A program made the translations under genes and the position numbers. DNA of 64,000 nt from assembly GCF_021245725.1 (NCBI RefSeq), contig NZ_JAJGSX010000018.1, positions 80,828 to 144,827 on the forward strand. The letters are read 5' to 3'. Below the pieces are notes generated by a model. That model was given only the letters and a program-made list of their open reading frames with translations, was not told the origin of the DNA and did not search any database. This DNA is from Pseudonocardia sp. TRM90224. GTDB lineage: Bacteria; Actinomycetota; Actinomycetes; Mycobacteriales; Pseudonocardiaceae. Shown piece by piece: positions 16,124 to 24,137 of this stretch. Numbering within the stretch: the first letter of the stretch is position 1; each line of letters opens with the position of its first letter.

Positions 16124-17239
16124 TCACGTCGTGGGGGCGCTGCCGTTGCCGTTCCACTGCTGCTCCGCGGGCGGCGGTGCGGCGTGGCTCGGCGGCATGG
16201 CGGTCGGGCCGGGGTAGGCGGGCACCGCGTGCAGCGCCGGCGTCTGGGCGGGCGTCTGCGCCGGCAGGCTCATCGCGGGCTCCGGCTGCTGCGGCTGGAC
16301 GTGCTGGGGCTGCTGCTGCTGCGGCGGCGGGTACGACTCCGCCTCGTGCGCGTTCGACGGCGCCGGGACGACGATGTCGCTCGCGCCCGGCGCGGCGATC
16401 TCGTCGGGACCGGAGTCGCCGGGGATCGCGCCGTTGAGCAGCTTGCGGGTGGCGTCGAGCTGCTGGGTGAGGCGCGTGCGCAGCGTGTGCAGCACACCGA
16501 CCTCACGACGGGCCTCGTCGACGCGGTGGTTCACCGCCTGGCCGGCCTCGGACAGCATGGACTTCGCCCGCTCGTCGGCCTCGTCGAGCACGGCCTGCGC
16601 AGTGCGCTTCGCCTCCGAGTGCATGGCGGCGAACTGCGCCATCGCCTCGCGGCAACGCAGCGCGAGCGTCCGGCGGAACTCCTCCTCCGCCTGGCCGCGC
16701 GCGACGATCGCCTCCTCGTCGAGCCGCGCCCGCTCCTCCGCGGCCGCGATGCGCATGCGCTCGATCTCGCGCATCGCGTCGGGTTCGGCCCAGTTGTAGC
16801 CGGCGGACTGCGAGTCGAGAGCCGTCTGCAGCGGTCGGGCGAGGTCCTCGTCCCCGACGGCCGCGATGATCTCCGCGGCGTGCGCGGCCGCCTGCGCGGA
16901 CACCTCGGCGCGCTTCTCGCCGAACTCGTCCTGCGAGAGCCGCAGCAGCACCTGCAGCCGCTCGCTCATCCGCTCGACGGTGTCGGCAGGGCCGCCCATG
17001 ATCCGCAGGTCGGCCTTCAGCCGCTCGACCTCCGCCCGCGACGCCTCGAGCTCCTTCATCGTCGCGTCGAGCTGCATGGTCAGCTGGTTGGCCTGGGCCA
17101 CCGCGGCGGCGCCGTCAGTCGCAAGGATCTTCATCTCGGCATCGAGCCGACTGAGGTGTTGAGTCACCTCTTCGTGGTCGTAGCCCTTGCGCACGACGGA
17201 GAACATCGCAGTCGCGGGCCCCCGCTCGCCTGTCGTCAT
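16124..17239 (-). CDS. DivIVA-domain coiled-coil protein
   Basis: 371 aa. The N-terminal FSVVRKGYDHEEVTQHLSRL is the DivIVA/Wag31 membrane-curvature motif. Long coiled coils follow (about residues 35-260, rich in Ala, Glu and Arg with heptads, such as ARLDEEAIVARGQAEEEF). The C-terminal third is a disordered Pro/Gln/Ala tail with a QQQQ run. Proteins like this localise to poles and septa and scaffold cell-wall growth or chromosome anchoring. It is not the canonical ftsZ-linked Wag31, since no division genes are adjacent, so it is probably an accessory DivIVA paralogue such as a Scy- or SepIVA-type protein. The ATG at 17239 is chosen because the motif should start near residue 13. Confidence 0.78.
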   Translation of the reverse strand: MTTGERGPATAMFSVVRKGYDHEEVTQHLSRLDAEMKILATDGAAAVAQANQLTMQLDATMKELEASRAEVERLKADLRIMGGPADTVERMSERLQVLLRLSQDEFGEKRAEVSAQAAAHAAEIIAAVGDEDLARPLQTALDSQSAGYNWAEPDAMREIERMRIAAAEERARLDEEAIVARGQAEEEFRRTLALRCREAMAQFAAMHSEAKRTAQAVLDEADERAKSMLSEAGQAVNHRVDEARREVGVLHTLRTRLTQQLDATRKLLNGAIPGDSGPDEIAAPGASDIVVPAPSNAHEAESYPPPQQQQPQHVQPQQPEPAMSLPAQTPAQTPALHAVPAYPGPTAMPPSHAAPPPAEQQWNGNGSAPTT

Positions 17240-17334
17240 GTGAGAACGGTAGGAGCACCTCTGCCTTTTTGTGCACGTCACAGGGCACGTTTCACCCCGT
17301 CGTGATCAAGATCGGGGCCCGGTCCCCCCGATGG

Positions 17335-17346
17335 GGTCACGTGACC
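17335..17346. promoter_or_regulatory. 12-bp perfect palindrome upstream of acyl-CoA dehydrogenase
   Basis: GGTCACGTGACC is perfectly symmetric. It lies 6 bp upstream of the proposed -35 box at 17352, in the divergent gap between the DivIVA-like and acyl-CoA dehydrogenase genes. It is a candidate protein-binding site. The protein is unknown. Confidence 0.4.
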
Positions 17347-17351
17347 ACCGC

Positions 17352-17380
17352 TTGACACGACCAAATCGGTCGCCGAGTGT
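17352..17380 (+). promoter_or_regulatory. promoter of acyl-CoA dehydrogenase with spacer palindrome
   Basis: TTGACA (17352-17357), a 17-bp spacer and GAGTGT (17375-17380). The spacer begins with the inverted repeat CGACC-N5-GGTCG (17358-17372), placed where a repressor would block polymerase. The expected transcript start near 17388 leaves a short leader before the GGAGG at 17404. Confidence 0.5.
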
Positions 17381-17413
17381 GACCTCGCGTCCCCTATAGA
17401 TCCGGAGGTCGTC

Positions 17414-18562
17414 ATCGACAACGAGCTGCGCCGCGATCTGCGCGGGCTCATCGACCGGATCTGCTCGGACTTCCCCGACGCCTACTGGCGCGGTCTGGAC
17501 GAGACGCGCAGCTACCCCGACGAGTTCGTCGCCGCGCTGACCGGCACCGGCTGCCTCGGCGCGCTCGTCCCCGAGGAGTACGGCGGGCTCGGGCTCGGCC
17601 TCGGCGACGCCACCGTGCTCCTGGAGGGCATCAACGCCAACGGCGGCAACGCCGGCGCCGTGCACGCGCAGATGTACACCATGGGCTCGGTGCTGCGGCA
17701 CGGCAGCGAGGAGCAGAAGCGGCGGTACCTGCCAGGCATCGCGTCCGGCGAGATCCGGCTGCAGGCGTTCGGCGTCACGGAACCGACGGCCGGCACGGAC
17801 ACCACCAGCATCAGCACGACGGCCACGCGCACCGACGACGGGTACGTCCTCAACGGGCAGAAGGTGTTCATCTCCCGCGTGCAGCACTCCGACCTCATGC
17901 TGCTGCTCGCCCGCACCACCCCGCGCGACGAGGTCGAGCGCAAGTCCGACGGGATGTCGATGTTCATCGTCGACCTGCGCGAGACGAAGGGCATCGACGT
18001 GCGGCCGCTGCGCACGATGATGAACCACGAGACGAACGAGGTGTTCTTCACCGACGCCCACATCCCCGCCGACGCGCTGCTCGGCGAGGAGGGCAGGGGC
18101 TTCCGCTACGTGCTGGACGGGATGAACGCCGAGCGGATCCTCATCGCGGCCGAGTGCATCGGCGACGGGCGGTGGTTCGTCGAGCGGGCGAGCCGGTACG
18201 CGGGCGAGCGCAAGGTCTTCGGGCGGCCGATCGGCCAGAACCAGGGTGTGCAGTTCCCGATCGCCCGCGCGCACGTGCACGTCGAGGCCGCCGACCTGAT
18301 GCGCTGGAAGGCGGCCGACCTCTTCGACGCCGGGGAGCCGTGCGGCGCCGAGGCGAACATGGCCAAGATGCTCGCCGCCGATGCCTCGTGGGAGGCGGCG
18401 GAGGCGGCGCTGCAGACGCACGGCGGCTACGGCTTCGCCGCCGAGTACGACATCGAGCGCAAGTTCCGCGAGACCCGGCTCTACCAGGTGGCGCCGATCT
18501 CGACGAACCTCGTCCTGTCGTTCGTCGGGGAGCACGTGCTGGGCATGCCGCGCTCGTTCTGA
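17414..18562 (+). CDS. acyl-CoA dehydrogenase
   Basis: About 382 aa if started at ATC 17414, the normal family length. Motifs are YGGLGLGLGD, AFGVTEPTAGTD (flavin and substrate loop), NGQKVFISR, and QTHGGYGFAAEYDIERKFRETR at the C-terminal end. The IYEGT catalytic Glu of short-chain enzymes is missing. Glu in MNAERILIA, the position used by isovaleryl-CoA dehydrogenase, is the likely base. No ATG, GTG or TTG is in frame between the promoter and GTG 17615, which would delete about 67 conserved residues. A good GGAGG stands 5 nt before ATC 17414. Either a rare ATC start is used or the sequence has an error. It should oxidise an acyl-CoA to an enoyl-CoA. Confidence 0.8.
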   Translation: MDNELRRDLRGLIDRICSDFPDAYWRGLDETRSYPDEFVAALTGTGCLGALVPEEYGGLGLGLGDATVLLEGINANGGNAGAVHAQMYTMGSVLRHGSEEQKRRYLPGIASGEIRLQAFGVTEPTAGTDTTSISTTATRTDDGYVLNGQKVFISRVQHSDLMLLLARTTPRDEVERKSDGMSMFIVDLRETKGIDVRPLRTMMNHETNEVFFTDAHIPADALLGEEGRGFRYVLDGMNAERILIAAECIGDGRWFVERASRYAGERKVFGRPIGQNQGVQFPIARAHVHVEAADLMRWKAADLFDAGEPCGAEANMAKMLAADASWEAAEAALQTHGGYGFAAEYDIERKFRETRLYQVAPISTNLVLSFVGEHVLGMPRSF

Positions 18563-18565
18563 CGC

Positions 18566-18635
18566 GAACTTCCCCACCGTTTTGTGCATCCGCGCGCCGA
18601 TTCGGCGCGCAAGTGCACAAAACGGTGGGGAACTT
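18566..18635. repeat. palindromic element, CCCCACCGTTTTG family, subtype B (copy 2)
   Basis: 70 bp, starting 3 nt after the acyl-CoA dehydrogenase stop. Arms inside the common outer stem are GTGCATCCGCGCGCC and GGCGCGCAAGTGCAC. This is the only copy between two genes in the same direction (next is phoX). The copy at 59714 is the same subtype in reverse. Confidence 0.9.
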
Positions 18636-18716
18636 TGGGTGCGCCTTCGCCTGGCCTTGATCGTCGTTCACGTGTTAGACCCCTCTGGTCCATCTTCAGT
18701 TCATGTTGGGGGTCTG

Positions 18717-20090
18717 ATGACTGGTGGGATGAACCGGCGATCGCTGCTCGCCCGCGCGGGTGCGGTCGGTGCGGGTGCGGCAGTGCTGGGCAGCGTCGAC
18801 GCGCTGTTCGCCGGCAACGCAGCGGCGGCTGCGATCGCCGAGCCGGGCGGGTGGGGCCCACTGGTCCCCGACCCGGCCGGGCTGCTCGACCTGCCGGCCG
18901 GCTTCAGCTACACCGTGATCAGCCGCGAGGGCGACGACCTGCGATCGGGCCAGGGCAAGGTGCCGAGCAGGCACGACGGGATGGCGGCGTTCCCCGGTCA
19001 CCGGCGCGGCGTGACGCTCGTGCGCAACCACGAGTGCCGTCCCGACGCACCGATCGGCGTCCCGCCGCTCCCGGACTTCACCTACGACCCGGCCGCGAAG
19101 GGCGGCTGCACGGCGCTCGAGCTGGACCACTCGCGGGCGCTGGTCTCCGAGCAGGTCGTGATCGCCGGGACGGCCGTGAACTGCGCCGGCGGCCCCACAC
19201 CCTGGCGCACGTGGCTGACCTGCGAGGAGTCGGAGGACAAGGCCGGGAAGAACGGCTACACCCGCGACCACGGGTTCGTGTTCGAGGTCGACCCCCACAA
19301 CATGACGCGCAACCGCAACCCGCAGCCGTTGAAGGCGATGGGACGGTTCCAGCACGAGGCCGTCGCGATCGACCCGGGCACGGGCATCGTCTACGAGACC
19401 GAGGACGCGTTCGAGAAGCCGTTCGGGCTCTACTACCGCTTCCTGCCGACGAAGCCGCGCGGCAAGTGGCGCAGCCTGCTCGCCGGCGGGGAGCTGCAGG
19501 CGATGCGCGTGCCCGGCGTGCCCGACCTCTCGGTCGTCCAGGAGCCCGGGACGCACTTCGAGGGGATCGAGTGGGTGCCGGTGCCCGACCCGCTCGCGCA
19601 GGAGACCCCGATCCGCCTGCAGGACTTCGGCCCCGGCGGCATCACCCACGCCCAGAAGCTCGAAGGCAACTACTGGGGCAACAACGGGGTGTACTTCGTG
19701 TCGAGCTTCGCGCGGGCCGCCGAGGGCTCGGCCGCCGAGCACAACGGGCAGGTCTGGCACTACAACCCGAAGCTCAACACGCTGACGCTGGAGATCGTCT
19801 TCGGACCGAAGATCGACCCGGAGCTGCCCGGCGAGTCACCCGACAACATCGCGCTCTCCCCGCACGGCGGCCTCTTCGTCTGCGAGGACGGGTCCGGCGG
19901 CCAGCACGTCTACGGCGTCGACCGGAAGGGGCAGGTGCACCCGCTCGCCCGCAACCGTCAGAACACCGGCTCGGCGGAGGAGCCGGAGTTCGGCGAGTTC
20001 GCCGGCGTGACCTTCAGCCCCGACGCCCGCACGCTCTTCGTGAACGTCTACAACCCCGGGACCACGTTCGCCATCACCGGGCCCTGGTGA
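18717..20090 (+). CDS. PhoX-type alkaline phosphatase (DUF839), Tat-exported
   Basis: 457 aa. The N-terminus MNRRSLLARAGAVGAGAAVL is a twin-arginine signal ending near NAAAAA, so it is exported folded. The mature part has the PhoX hallmarks: VRNHE, WLTCEES, FQHEAVAIDP, VYETED, EGIEWV, FEGVTFSP-like EFAGVTFSPD, and ARTLFVNVYNPGTTFAITGPW at the C-terminus. PhoX enzymes hydrolyse phosphomonoesters using calcium and iron, so this would supply phosphate at the cell surface. ATG 18717 is preceded by GGGGG. A Pho-box was looked for and not seen. The protein is shorter than classical PhoX (about 650 aa), so the substrate may differ. Confidence 0.85.
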   Translation: MTGGMNRRSLLARAGAVGAGAAVLGSVDALFAGNAAAAAIAEPGGWGPLVPDPAGLLDLPAGFSYTVISREGDDLRSGQGKVPSRHDGMAAFPGHRRGVTLVRNHECRPDAPIGVPPLPDFTYDPAAKGGCTALELDHSRALVSEQVVIAGTAVNCAGGPTPWRTWLTCEESEDKAGKNGYTRDHGFVFEVDPHNMTRNRNPQPLKAMGRFQHEAVAIDPGTGIVYETEDAFEKPFGLYYRFLPTKPRGKWRSLLAGGELQAMRVPGVPDLSVVQEPGTHFEGIEWVPVPDPLAQETPIRLQDFGPGGITHAQKLEGNYWGNNGVYFVSSFARAAEGSAAEHNGQVWHYNPKLNTLTLEIVFGPKIDPELPGESPDNIALSPHGGLFVCEDGSGGQHVYGVDRKGQVHPLARNRQNTGSAEEPEFGEFAGVTFSPDARTLFVNVYNPGTTFAITGPW

Positions 20091-20120
20091 GTGCCCGCCG
20101 CACGCCCGCCTTCCGCACGA

Positions 20121-20179
20121 CAGGGCAGGAAAGCCACTTTCCTGCCCTGTGAGGGCCGGAAAGTGGCTTTCCTGCCCTC
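20121..20179. repeat. compound palindrome, GGGCAGGAAAG family (copy 1)
   Basis: Two hairpins in a row, CAGGGCAGGAAAG-N3-CTTTCCTGCCCTG and GAGGGCCGGAAAG-N3-CTTTCCTGCCCTC. They are also mirror images of each other, so the whole 59 bp can fold either as one long stem or as a cruciform pair. It lies between the convergent phoX and SDR genes. A second, broken copy is at 63832. Confidence 0.85.
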
Positions 20180-20218
20180 CCCCGCCACCAACCTCTCGGC
20201 GGCGATCCCCCGAGGGCG

Positions 20219-21040
20219 TTACTTCTGCAGCACACCCGCGTCGACGGGGAGCGCTATGCCCGTCACGTAGCGGGCGTCCGCCGAGACGAGCCAGGCGACG
20301 GCGGCGGCGACGTCCTCCGGCTCCACCATGGCGACGGGGAGCAGGTTGCCCAGATCGAAGTCCGCGTCGCTCTGCGCCATCACCGCAGCGAACGCATCGT
20401 TCACGACCATGGGCGTGTTCACGCCCGTGGGGTGGACGGTGTTCACCCTGATCGAGTGCGGCGCCAGCTCGACCGCGAGCGAGCGGGCGAGGCCGACGAC
20501 CCCGTGCTTCGCGGCGCTGTAGTGCGCGACCCCGCGCATGCCCTTGAGCCCCGCGATCGAGCTGGTGATCACGATCGAGCCGCCGTTGCCGGCCTCGATC
20601 ATCGCCGGGATGGCCGCACTGACCGTGCGCCACACGCCGGTCAGGTTGACGTCGACCATCTCCTGCCACGTCTCGTCGGGCATCGACCACGTGTTCGCGG
20701 CGTACGACACGATCCCGGCGTTGGCGCAGACGATGTCGATCCGGCCGAACTCGGCGACCGCCTCCGCTACCAGCGCGCGCAGCGCGTCACCTTCCCGTGC
20801 GTCGGCCTCGCGGGCCAGGATCTGCCCGCCGACCTCCTCGACGAGCCGCGTCGTCTCCTTCAGGTCCTCCGGCGTCGCCATCGGGTACGGCACGGACGCG
20901 AGCTGCTGGCAGACGTCGAACGCGACGACGGCTGCGCCCTCCTGCGCCAGCCGCACCGCGATCGAGCGTCCCTGCCCCCGCGCCGCGCCGGAGACCAGCG
21001 CCACCTTGCCATCGAGCCTGCCGTCGAGCTTTCCTGCCAA
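20219..21040 (-). CDS. mycofactocin-coupled SDR-family oxidoreductase
   Basis: 273 aa, longer than classical SDRs because of an insert typical of mycofactocin-dependent enzymes: after beta-2 (FDVCQQL) come PYPMATPEDLKETTRLVE and the ILAREADAR segment. The nucleotide motif is SGAARGQGRS, with ANAGIV, Ser in ITSSIAG and YSAAKHG as catalytic residues. Family members hold NAD tightly and pass electrons to the peptide-derived cofactor mycofactocin. None of the mycofactocin biosynthesis genes is in this window. The TTG start at 21040 is supported by GGAGGGG 5 nt before it. The alcohol substrate is unknown. Confidence 0.88.
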   Translation of the reverse strand: MAGKLDGRLDGKVALVSGAARGQGRSIAVRLAQEGAAVVAFDVCQQLASVPYPMATPEDLKETTRLVEEVGGQILAREADAREGDALRALVAEAVAEFGRIDIVCANAGIVSYAANTWSMPDETWQEMVDVNLTGVWRTVSAAIPAMIEAGNGGSIVITSSIAGLKGMRGVAHYSAAKHGVVGLARSLAVELAPHSIRVNTVHPTGVNTPMVVNDAFAAVMAQSDADFDLGNLLPVAMVEPEDVAAAVAWLVSADARYVTGIALPVDAGVLQK

Positions 21041-21065
21041 CGTTCCCCTCCACCGATGACGGCGC

Positions 21066-22289
21066 CTACCCGAGCGCCTCCCGCCACTGCCTCGACCAGC
21101 CCACGAGCTGCTCGTCCGTGCCGACGTCCCCGGCGAACTGCATCCCGAGCGGCAGCCCGCGCAGCTCCCCAGCGGGCAGCCCGAGCACCGGCATCCGGGC
21201 CTGCGTCCACGGCAGGTTCATCCCGGCGTCGCCGGTCGACGCCAGGCCGGCCGGCGCGGGCCCCAGCGCAGACGGCGACACCCACACGTCGACGCCTTCC
21301 GCGCGGCTGCGCTCGGCGAGCTGCCGCGCGAAGACCTCCCGCTGCTCCAGCGCAGCGCGGTAGTCCGCGTCGGAGACGGCCCGACCGTCCCGGATCAGTT
21401 CCACGGTCGCCGGCCGGTAGCTGCCGAGGTGCACGTCGAACCACTGCGCGTGGCCACGGGCGAACTCGAACAGGTTGATCCGGTAGTGCCGCATCCGCGC
21501 CTCGACGATGTCGGGCAACATCGGGACCCGCAGGACGGTGTGACCGGCCGCGACGAGCTTGCCGACCCGCTCCTCGAAGACCGCGAGCGCGGCCGGCTCG
21601 ACCTGCGCGAGGAAGGGCCCGGCGGGCACGCCCAGCACCGCGCCGCGATCGGCACGCGCGGGCGCCCAGGTGTCGCAGAGCACCGCCATCGCCGTCTCCA
21701 GCACGTCCAGGTCGGCCGCGAACGCACCCACCGTGTCGAACGTCGGCGCGTTCGCGATCACACCGTCGGTCGGGATCCGCCCGTATGTGGGCTTGAACGC
21801 CGCCACCCCGCAGAAGGCCGCCGGGCGCAGCACCGAGCCGACCGTCTGCGTGCCGATCGCGAGCGGGACGATCCCGGCCGCGACGGCGGCGGCCGAACCG
21901 GAGCTCGACCCGCCCGGGGTGTGCGCGGGGTTGCGCGGGTTGCGCGTCGGCCCGGGCGCGCTGAACGCGAACTCGGTGGTGACCGTCTTGCCGAGCACGA
22001 CGGCACCGGCCGCCCGCAGGCGGCTCACCGCGCTCGCCTCCGGACCGTCGAAGAGCGCGTGCGGCAACGCCGTGCCCGCACCGGTCGGCAACCCTTCGAC
22101 GCTGAAGATGTCCTTGATCCCGACGGGCACGCCGTGCAGCGGCCCCGCGGGCAGCGCCGCGACCTGCGCGGTCAGCCGCTCGCGCCGCGCCGGCTCGTCG
22201 ACGAACGCGTGCAGGAGGGGATCACGGCGCTCCAGTGCGTCCAGCGCCTGGAGTGCAGCCGTTGCGCCGTTGCCCGCCACGCCCCCCAT
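21066..22289 (-). CDS. amidase (amidase signature family)
   Basis: 407 aa. The Ser-cisSer-Lys machinery is visible: Lys in VGIKDIFSVEG (about residue 58), cis-Ser in PGGSSSGSAAAVAAG (about 128) and nucleophile Ser in GTQTVGSVLRP (about 150). This family hydrolyses amides, ureas (allophanate) and aryl amides, or the Gln of tRNA amidotransferases. It lacks the GatA context, so it is a catabolic amidase. It lies 25 bp upstream of the mycofactocin-type SDR on the same strand and is probably co-transcribed with it. That pairing might degrade an amide to an acid and then oxidise an alcohol group, which is inference. Confidence 0.9.
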   Translation of the reverse strand: MGGVAGNGATAALQALDALERRDPLLHAFVDEPARRERLTAQVAALPAGPLHGVPVGIKDIFSVEGLPTGAGTALPHALFDGPEASAVSRLRAAGAVVLGKTVTTEFAFSAPGPTRNPRNPAHTPGGSSSGSAAAVAAGIVPLAIGTQTVGSVLRPAAFCGVAAFKPTYGRIPTDGVIANAPTFDTVGAFAADLDVLETAMAVLCDTWAPARADRGAVLGVPAGPFLAQVEPAALAVFEERVGKLVAAGHTVLRVPMLPDIVEARMRHYRINLFEFARGHAQWFDVHLGSYRPATVELIRDGRAVSDADYRAALEQREVFARQLAERSRAEGVDVWVSPSALGPAPAGLASTGDAGMNLPWTQARMPVLGLPAGELRGLPLGMQFAGDVGTDEQLVGWSRQWREALG

Positions 22290-22327
22290 TCAGCCACATC
22301 CGAGCTGGCAAGATCCTCAAGATTCGG

Positions 22328-23173
22328 TCACGGCAGCACGTCGGCGTGGTCCTCCAGCTCGGCAGCCGTCGGCGGCTCGTCCTGCGTCATGTTGGCGCGC
22401 CAGTAGCCGGTGAACGCCACCGAACGCTTCTCCAGGCCACGTTCGTCGACGAGGTGCCGGCGCAGCGCGCGGACGGTGGACGCCTCACCCGCCAGCCACG
22501 CGAACACCGGTCCCGGCGGCAGCTCGGCGGCGCGGACCGCCTCGACCAGCAGGTCGGGGCCGTGCGGCCGGTCGCCGCGGTGCACCCAGTTGACCGTGAC
22601 GTCGGCGAGCGGCTCCCAGGACTGCTCCTCCCTGGCGTCGACGACCTCGGCGAACACGACGGCCCGCTCCCCCGCCGGGAGCGACTCCACCCAAGCCGCC
22701 ATGGCCGGCAGCGCCGTCTCGTCCCCCACGAACAGCTTGGACGTGCCCGGTTCGGCCGTCCGGAAATGGCTGATCGCGGGCCCGAGCAGGCCGATCATCG
22801 CGCCGGCCCGCGCGGCGGCGGCCCAGCTCGACGCCGGCCCGTCGCCGCCGTTCTCGCCGTGCATCACGAAGTCGATCTCGACCTGCTGCCGGTCGGCGAG
22901 GTGCCGGCGCACCGAGTACGTGCGCATCCACGGCCTGCGCTCCTCCGGGACCGCCATGAAGCTCTGGTACCAGCGCATCTTGTCGCCGTCGGGGGGCGGG
23001 AGCGGAACCTCCGGCCGCCCCCCGTCGCGCGAGAAGAACAGTTTGACCTGCTGGTCGGGCGCGAGCGGGCGGAAGCCCGCGAGCCCCGGCCCGCCGAACG
23101 TGATCCGCCGCATGTGCGGCGTGACCAGCTCGGACGAGATCACGTACACCTCGGAGTAGGACAGTTCGCTCAC
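22328..23173 (-). CDS. siderophore-interacting protein (FAD-dependent ferric-siderophore reductase)
   Basis: 281 aa, of the ViuB/SIP family. The FAD-binding barrel has RTYSVRR near residue 84, and the C-terminal NAD(P)H-like domain has VGDETALPAM and AWLAGEASTVRALRRHL, both diagnostic. These cytoplasmic flavoproteins reduce ferric siderophores to release iron. The GTG at 23173 is preceded by GAGGGG. A 19-bp iron box lies at 23194-23212 just upstream, so transcription is probably repressed by an IdeR/DtxR-type protein when iron is plentiful. No siderophore biosynthesis or uptake gene is nearby, so the gene stands as a solitary member of the iron regulon. Confidence 0.92.
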   Translation of the reverse strand: MSELSYSEVYVISSELVTPHMRRITFGGPGLAGFRPLAPDQQVKLFFSRDGGRPEVPLPPPDGDKMRWYQSFMAVPEERRPWMRTYSVRRHLADRQQVEIDFVMHGENGGDGPASSWAAAARAGAMIGLLGPAISHFRTAEPGTSKLFVGDETALPAMAAWVESLPAGERAVVFAEVVDAREEQSWEPLADVTVNWVHRGDRPHGPDLLVEAVRAAELPPGPVFAWLAGEASTVRALRRHLVDERGLEKRSVAFTGYWRANMTQDEPPTAAELEDHADVLP

Positions 23174-23193
23174 GGATCACCCCTCATCATGGA

Positions 23194-23212
23194 TTAGGTG
23201 ATCCTAAGCTAA
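23194..23212 (-). promoter_or_regulatory. IdeR/DtxR-type iron box
   Basis: TTAGGTGATCCTAAGCTAA matches the actinobacterial consensus TTAGGTTAGSCTAACCTAA at 16 of 19 positions. It is centred about 30 bp upstream of the siderophore-interacting protein start and ends directly at the stop codon of the downstream-facing permease gene, so it can only serve the former. Confidence 0.8.
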
Positions 23213-24136
23213 CTACTTCAAGGCGCCTACGCTCAAGCCGTCCTGGATCTTTCGCTGGAAGGCCGCGTAGACCACGACAACCGGCAGCAACGCGATCACC
23301 AGACCGGCGAACAGCGCGCTCCAGTCGCTGCGGTACCCGGTGTCCGACGCCAGCAGCGTGAGCCCCTGCGACAGCACCTTGTAGTCGGTCGACTTCATGA
23401 TCGCCAAGGGCAGCAGGAACTGGTTCCACAACCCGAGGAAGTTGAAGATCGCCACGCTGATCAGCCCCGGCTTCGCCAGCGGCAGCATGATCCGGAAGAA
23501 CGCGCCCGCGTGCGAGCAGCCGTCCAGCATCGCCGCCTCGGCCAGCGCCCCCGGCAGGGTGCGGAAGAAGCTGGTGAGGAAGAAGACCGTGAACGGCAGC
23601 GCGTACGCGGTGTAGACGAGGATCAACCCGTAGTAGGTGTCGATCATGCCCAGGTTCTGGACGATGAAGAAGAGCGGCACCAGCGCGAGGAAGATCGGGA
23701 AGGTCATCCCGCCCACGAAGGCGTAGTAGATGATGTTGCGCCCGGGGAACTCGTAGCGGGCGAGCACGTAGGCCACCATCGCCCCGAACAGCATCACCAG
23801 CACCACTGACGCCACGACGACGATCGTGCTGTTGATGAAGTACTTGCCGATCTCGGCGTTCGTCCACGCGCGCACGAAGTTGTCGAAGCGCCACTCGCCC
23901 GGCAGCCCCCACGGTGAGGTGAAGATCTCCCGGTCGGTCTTGAACGCCGTCAGCACCGCCCAGACCAGCGGCACCAGCGAGATCAACGCCCACACCACGA
24001 GGAAGCCCGTGGAGAAGAGGTTCAGCGTCCGCTCGCCTGCCGTCGGCCCCTCCGCGTTCCCAGACCGTTCGGTCGTGGTGGGGAGGGTCGATGCCCGCTC
24101 GCGCGTCTCGATCACACCTGCGTCCGTCTGGTTCAT
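23213..24136 (-). CDS. ngcG: carbohydrate ABC transporter permease (MalG type), amino-sugar importer
   Basis: 307 aa with six membrane segments. The cytoplasmic EAA loop is EAAMLDGCSHAGAFFRIMLPL, as expected for a MalG-type permease that contacts an ATPase. The N-terminus has an extra 35 residues (MNQTDAGVIETRE) before the first helix. It lies 1 nt after the partner permease stop, in an operon with an NgcE-like binding protein, a SIS protein and an RpiR regulator. No ATPase gene is present. Actinobacterial NgcEFG-type importers use a shared MsiK-type ATPase encoded elsewhere. The symbol follows the binding protein and is less certain than it. Confidence 0.85.
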   Translation of the reverse strand: MNQTDAGVIETRERASTLPTTTERSGNAEGPTAGERTLNLFSTGFLVVWALISLVPLVWAVLTAFKTDREIFTSPWGLPGEWRFDNFVRAWTNAEIGKYFINSTIVVVASVVLVMLFGAMVAYVLARYEFPGRNIIYYAFVGGMTFPIFLALVPLFFIVQNLGMIDTYYGLILVYTAYALPFTVFFLTSFFRTLPGALAEAAMLDGCSHAGAFFRIMLPLAKPGLISVAIFNFLGLWNQFLLPLAIMKSTDYKVLSQGLTLLASDTGYRSDWSALFAGLVIALLPVVVVYAAFQRKIQDGLSVGALK

Positions 24137-24137
24137 G

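Noticed and set aside
17615..18562. GTG 17615 as start of the acyl-CoA dehydrogenase
   Set aside because: It would delete the conserved N-terminal helical region up to YGGLGLGLGD, and no ribosome-binding site is near it.
18440..18562. Acyl-CoA dehydrogenase as catalytically dead because IYEGT is missing
   Set aside because: Several family members use the Glu of the earlier AER motif, which is present in MNAERILIA.
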